The position numbers and the translations under genes were made by a program. A DNA stretch of 64,000 nt, from contig JAVUNC010000006.1 of assembly GCA_032173965.1 (NCBI GenBank), forward strand, positions 17,954,028-18,018,027, in the 5' to 3' direction. Numbering within the stretch: position 1 is the stretch's first letter; every line of letters starts with the position of its first letter. Shown one piece after another: positions 61,401 to 64,000 of this stretch. Under the pieces are notes generated by a model. The model did no database searches, was not told where the DNA came from, and saw only the letters and a list, made by a program, of their open reading frames with translations. Source of the stretch: Sitta carolinensis. Its lineage: Eukaryota > Chordata > Aves > Passeriformes > Sittidae.

Positions 61401-63148
61401 ATGCTGTGCTCTTGGTAAGCAGAATATTTCCGCTGGGGTAGTGTTACAACTGCTTCCCCTTCTGCACAAATACAATGTAGCACCGAGTCCAGCCTAGAGC
61501 ATTCACAGAAAAGAAGAACAAATACAAATAGATAGCTGGCTCCTGAGCTGTTGTCATTTGCAGTTCAGTACTCACACTGCTCCAGCTTTGGCAGAGCAGT
61601 ACAGCTGACTGCCAAAGTCAGATCCACTAGCAGTCAGGAGACAGAGCAGTCTTCTTCAATGCCTGAGTTGTGTCCAAAAAATAAGACTGATATTTATCAC
61701 ACTGAGGAAACTGCTGATGCCTTCAAAACCTGATTCTTGCATCTCCACTGATTAGCAGGGAAGTCTACTAACACAAATAAAAAGACTAGAGCAAAACCAG
61801 GCTGTCTTTCTGAGTTCAATTCATAGTGTCATAAATAGAGAAGGCACTCAAGAGACTCACTGAAGTGGGGGAAAAGTGTTGAGAGATGTATTTAGCAGTT
61901 ACTGCACAAAGTCTTGCTAGCTCCACTGCAGCAGTCCTCAATACACGGGCAAGATTTAGAAGGTATAAAATGAAGGCAACACAGCTCCGTTGTGCTCAGC
62001 ACAGAACGCATGTAAAGAGCAGCAACAGGTGGAGAGTAAGGCAGATAAAGGGTTATTCATGCTCTGTGTATGTCAGTGAGGCGGAACAGATGCACCAGCA
62101 GGCTGCTTTGCTGTGCCCGTTTCCATTTCAGGTTCTGGTGACAAACGGCAACATCCGAGTCTTTTTTCACAGCACAACCCTTGGCAGTTGTTCAGTGGCT
62201 GCGCTGGACACTCATGGCTGCATGTATGCACTCGTGTCATATGCTCACCACTTCATACTCCAGCAAGGCCTGTCATCATTTTTTTTTGAGACAGATGCTG
62301 TTAGATAAAGGAAAGACAGATGTGCTTATGGACAAATTTCATATATCACAACTGTAAAAATTTATATTGCTCCAGATTATTTTCTTCTGGGTGAATATTA
62401 GCGATTATAAATATATTTTAGCAAGTATTTTAAATATGAACAATTTATTTACTTTTGCTCTTCTTTATGAGATTTACTGCTAGATCAATGACTCAACTTT
62501 ATGTATCAGCATACTCCTCTTAAGCTATTTCCAAGCAGATTACTGTTAGTAATTCAGGGCAAGGAAATTTTGAGAATCTACTGTTTAAGGACTTGGTCAT
62601 TACTTTTCTTGGAAGAATGCAGAATTTTTGCATCTTCACTGTAGAAAGTTGTGACCCCTTGATAACATTTCATATCCGGACAATACATGGTACTCAGGCA
62701 GACAGTAAAATTAAGTAAAATTAACTACCTACATCTTAGTGTAAGTCTACCTGGCTTTTGCCACTATGTACTACTACTATATTCCAGGACAGGAGACTCC
62801 TGGGGCTCCAACTTCTCTACTTCTGACCACTCTGTGAACAGAAAAAAGTGTCAGTCAAACTGTTTCCCTAGTTTTATTAAAATAATGGTAAATAAACTAG
62901 AATAAATTTAAGAAATACATATTTTTGTAAATTTTTGTTCAATACTTAGATGCCTAAGTTTTTTTTTCTGAACTATCTTCACATTGTTCAAAAATACACT
63001 TAACTTGAAATGTTTCTAGATCATGTTCAATTTGGACAGAGTGCACATCATTTTGGATGAAATGGTGCTAAATGGTTGCATTGTGGAAACGAACCGGAAC
63101 AGAATTCTTGCCCCTCTGTTTGTGCTTGACAAAGTGGCAGAAGGCTAG
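48624..63148 (+). CDS. AP4S1: AP-4 complex subunit sigma-1, complete coding sequence in five exons
   Basis: AP4S1 is the small sigma subunit of AP-4, the clathrin-independent adaptor that buds vesicles from the trans-Golgi network and sorts cargo such as ATG9A. Coding exons are 48624-48761, 50187-50273, 51262-51330, 54394-54405 and 63020-63148. Joined, they give 46+29+23+4+42 = 144 residues and a stop, the normal length of the family, with all junctions in phase 0. The protein is one clathrin-adaptor small-chain (longin-like) domain from [16 protein letters not shown] to the C-terminal [14 protein letters not shown]. An in-frame TGA at 48573-48575, within the 5' UTR part of the first coding exon, fixes the start codon. 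The fourth coding exon has only 12 bases, and the intron after it looks U12-type. Identity is supported by protein sequence, length and the STRN3 neighbour. Confidence 0.96.
48762..50186 (+). other. AP4S1: AP4S1 intron after first coding exon
   Basis: U2-type intron (GTAGGT ... CCTAG) of 1.4 kb containing the CpG-dense patch at 49587-49752. Otherwise nothing is recognised. Confidence 0.9.
49587..49752 (+). other. CpG-dense patch inside the first AP4S1 coding-region intron
   Basis: About 19 CpG dinucleotides fall in some 165 bases, while the flanking intron has almost none. The patch includes GCGCGGGC, CTCCGGCGCAGG, CTGCCGGCGCTGCCGCTG and GGCGGCGGC. It contains short open frames but no recognised protein. 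It could be a small unmethylated regulatory island, an alternative promoter or exon, or a remnant of a GC-rich insertion. There are no visible terminal repeats or poly(A) tail. Confidence 0.5.
50187..50273 (+). CDS. AP4S1: AP4S1 second coding exon (residues 47-75)
   Basis: This 87-base exon follows TTGCTTCTGCCTAG and ends at GAG|GTAAGA, both in phase 0. It encodes [20 protein letters not shown] followed by IVVGIDQTE. The [11 protein letters not shown] strand is the signature of adaptor sigma chains. Confidence 0.95.
50274..51261 (+). other. AP4S1: AP4S1 intron after second coding exon
   Basis: U2-type intron (GTAAGA ... TTCAG) of about 1 kb. The segment 50760-51180 is richer in GC and has overlapping short frames, but no family is recognised. 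Confidence 0.9.
51262..51330 (+). CDS. AP4S1: AP4S1 third coding exon (residues 76-98)
   Basis: This 69-base exon follows TTTTAATTTCAG and ends at GTG|GTGAGT, both in phase 0. It encodes [20 protein letters not shown] followed by SRV. This is the helix carrying the HxFVExLDxYF motif typical of adaptor small chains. Confidence 0.95.
51331..54393 (+). other. AP4S1: AP4S1 intron before the microexon
   Basis: U2-type intron (GTGAGT ... TTGCAG) of 3.1 kb. It ends in a strong pyrimidine tract (CTGTCTATCTCTTTTCCTTG), which fits the need to define a very short exon. No repeat is recognised. Confidence 0.9.
54394..54405 (+). CDS. AP4S1: AP4S1 fourth coding exon, a 12-base microexon (residues 99-102, SELD)
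   Basis: The bases AGTGAATTAGAT encode Ser-Glu-Leu-Asp, exactly the four residues missing between exon 3 (ending SRV) and the last exon (starting IMFNLD) when compared with AP-4 sigma chains. The upstream side has a strong pyrimidine tract and TTGCAG. The downstream side reads GTATCCTTTT, a U12-type donor. Both borders are phase 0. Such a short exon is easily missed by gene finders, which would then report a protein four residues short or a frame that runs on into the intron. Confidence 0.9.
55463..55506. repeat. Compound microsatellite (TA)n(TG)n
   Basis: About 13 bases of TA are followed by (GT)9 and GTCTGTGTCTGTG in the last AP4S1 intron. Confidence 0.9.
55915..56745 (-). mobile_element. 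CR1 LINE 3' end in the last AP4S1 intron
   Basis: Read on the minus strand, the block starts with GACAAGCTCAAGAACTGTGC and encodes [31 protein letters not shown] and [16 protein letters not shown]. It goes on to the RT C-terminal region (GATCATTTCTCCTGTGAG onwards) and ends in AACCATTCTATGAT. It is a broken copy of the CR1 reverse-transcriptase C-terminus and 3' UTR. About 365 bases (56365-56730) are nearly identical, in inverted orientation, to 6538-6900. It is antisense to AP4S1. Confidence 0.85.
63020..63148 (+). CDS. AP4S1: AP4S1 last coding exon (residues 103-144 and stop)
   Basis: This exon follows GTTTCTAG and encodes [20 protein letters not shown], then [22 protein letters not shown] and a TAG stop at 63146-63148. 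It closes the small-chain domain with the conserved [14 protein letters not shown] helix. The acceptor lacks a long pyrimidine tract and has a U12-like branch site 16 bases before it. Transcription continues into the 3' UTR. Confidence 0.95.
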   Translation: MMFNLDRVHIILDEMVLNGCIVETNRNRILAPLFVLDKVAEG

Positions 63149-64000
63149 GAAAATGCAAGAGTGACTAGGAAGTGCAAGGCGTTTTACAAAAGATGGCAAA
63201 AGCATCAAGAATATGCCTATAGCAGTTTTCTGCTGTTGCAAGACTGACTCATGCAACATCCAAATTATTTGGAAAATATTTTCCCTTTCTCTTACACTCT
63301 GTGTACCCAATGGAAGATACAGCTAAACATGTGGATGCATTCAGATGCAGCTTCACTGACCCAGCAGAAATCCTCCTAGAATGGTAATAATTTTAATACA
63401 CTTTGAAGATGAAGAAATGAAAACTTATCATGACTGACTAGGTATCGCTTTGAATTATGTAATATCACGCCAAACCTAGAAGACAGAAAATGAAGAAAAA
63501 ATGTAGACTGAGTTTCAGTCCTTCCCTTAAGCACCACCTTGGTTTATTTTCATACAAATTTACTGTTAATAATAGTTCTGTGACTTTTATGCCCACTTTT
63601 AAACTATATTCATCCTTCATCAAAAAGCTGGTATTCCTCCCTTAGCCATGCAAGTCGTGGACACAAAAAGAAAAGTACAGATGTATTAAGTATTTTTGCT
63701 TACTCTGCAAGTTGTAACTGGAATTATTTAGCACTTAAATACTATTAATAAAAGATAATTAAAATCAGAAATTTCTCTTTTGTCATGTTGGCTTCAAAAA
63801 TTACACAAAATCTTTTCCTTTTTGGCACACCAGTTTTGGTTTTCTTTCCTCTTGTATATGCTATCTATGCATCAAGATTAAAACTCTTACAGAAGATGAG
63901 TAACAAAAGATATGCAAGTTCTTAGGACCAGGTGGGTACTGAATGAAGTCTCCCTTCTTGGGCAGGAAGCTGTAGCTATGCTAAGGTGCAGTCCCAGGCA
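63149..64000 (+). other. AP4S1: AP4S1 3' UTR (to about 63775) and downstream flank
   Basis: From the stop codon to the polyadenylation signal the sequence is AT-rich with no recognisable coding potential. The last 220 bases are intergenic. HECTD1 is the expected next neighbour from mammalian synteny, but no part of it is seen. Confidence 0.5.
63747..63752 (+). terminator. AP4S1: AP4S1 polyadenylation signal (AATAAA)
   Basis: This is the first canonical AATAAA on the plus strand after the AP4S1 stop codon. It is followed at about 63770-63795 by a T/GT-rich tract. It implies a 3' UTR of roughly 620 bases. A further signal beyond the window cannot be excluded. Confidence 0.45.

Larger units (their letters stand above)
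54406..63019 (+). other. AP4S1: AP4S1 last intron, probable U12-type (minor spliceosome), with CR1 insertion
   Basis: The donor at 54406 reads GTATCCTTTT, matching the U12 donor consensus GTATCCTTT over all nine bases. At the other end, CACTTAAC at 62997-63004 resembles the U12 branch site TTCCTTAAC in its core CTTAAC. Its branch A at 63003 lies 16 bases before the end of the TAG at 63019, within the narrow U12 range, and the tract between is not pyrimidine-rich. The other introns of both genes have ordinary U2 donors. The intron is 8.6 kb and holds a CR1 copy (55915-56745) and a TA/TG microsatellite (55463-55506). I see nothing else recognisable apart from one candidate alternative exon near 62132. 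Confidence 0.8.

Noticed and set aside
61886..62131. The first 82 codons of a 140-codon frame in the last AP4S1 intron.
   Set aside because: No recognisable domain, low-complexity start and no splice context. Only the part after the acceptor at 62131 is kept as a weak candidate.
1..64000. CRISPR arrays, operons, tRNA or rRNA genes and integrated viral genes.
   Set aside because: None was found by eye. The window is ordinary vertebrate nuclear DNA, and I saw no tRNA T-loop pattern or retroviral coding block that held up.

Overview
The window is vertebrate nuclear DNA, almost certainly from a bird. It is about 38-40% GC with one sharp CpG island, its genes are split into short exons by long introns with GT-AG borders, and every recognisable transposon copy is a CR1-type LINE, the dominant interspersed repeat of birds. 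The GC-rich CR1 variants suggest a passerine, but that is only an impression.

Two genes lie head to head, as STRN3 and AP4S1 do on human 14q12. STRN3 (striatin-3, a PP2A regulatory subunit and STRIPAK scaffold) runs on the minus strand from its start codon at 41329 down to 1559 and then leaves the window. Its first nine coding exons are present (1285 coding bases, about 428 residues): the low-complexity N-terminus, caveolin-binding motif, coiled coil, calmodulin-binding region and linker. The WD40 exons lie beyond position 1. AP4S1 (sigma-4 subunit of the AP-4 adaptor) runs on the plus strand. All five coding exons are present between 48624 and 63148 and join without a frame break into 144 residues, the usual length of the family. 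One coding exon is only 12 bases long, and the intron after it has the splice signals of a minor-spliceosome (U12-type) intron.

Layout: 1-40400, STRN3 exons 9 to 2 in long AT-rich introns, with CR1 copies at 6.5-7.2 kb, 30.0-30.3 kb and 36.1-36.3 kb; 40420-41930, the CpG island with STRN3 exon 1 and the shared promoter; 41930-48560, the 5' part of AP4S1, with a CR1 3' end at 43.2-43.6 kb and one possible untranslated exon; 48561-63148, the AP4S1 coding exons, with a small CpG-dense patch at 49.6-49.75 kb and a CR1 copy at 55.9-56.7 kb; 63149-64000, AP4S1 3' UTR with a polyadenylation signal, then flank.

I found no undescribed multi-gene system. The points most worth a second look are the 12-base exon with its U12-type intron, the isolated CpG-dense patch in an AP4S1 intron, the compact bidirectional promoter, and several possible alternative exons. 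Most other open frames look like chance openings in AT-rich intron DNA and are not listed as genes.
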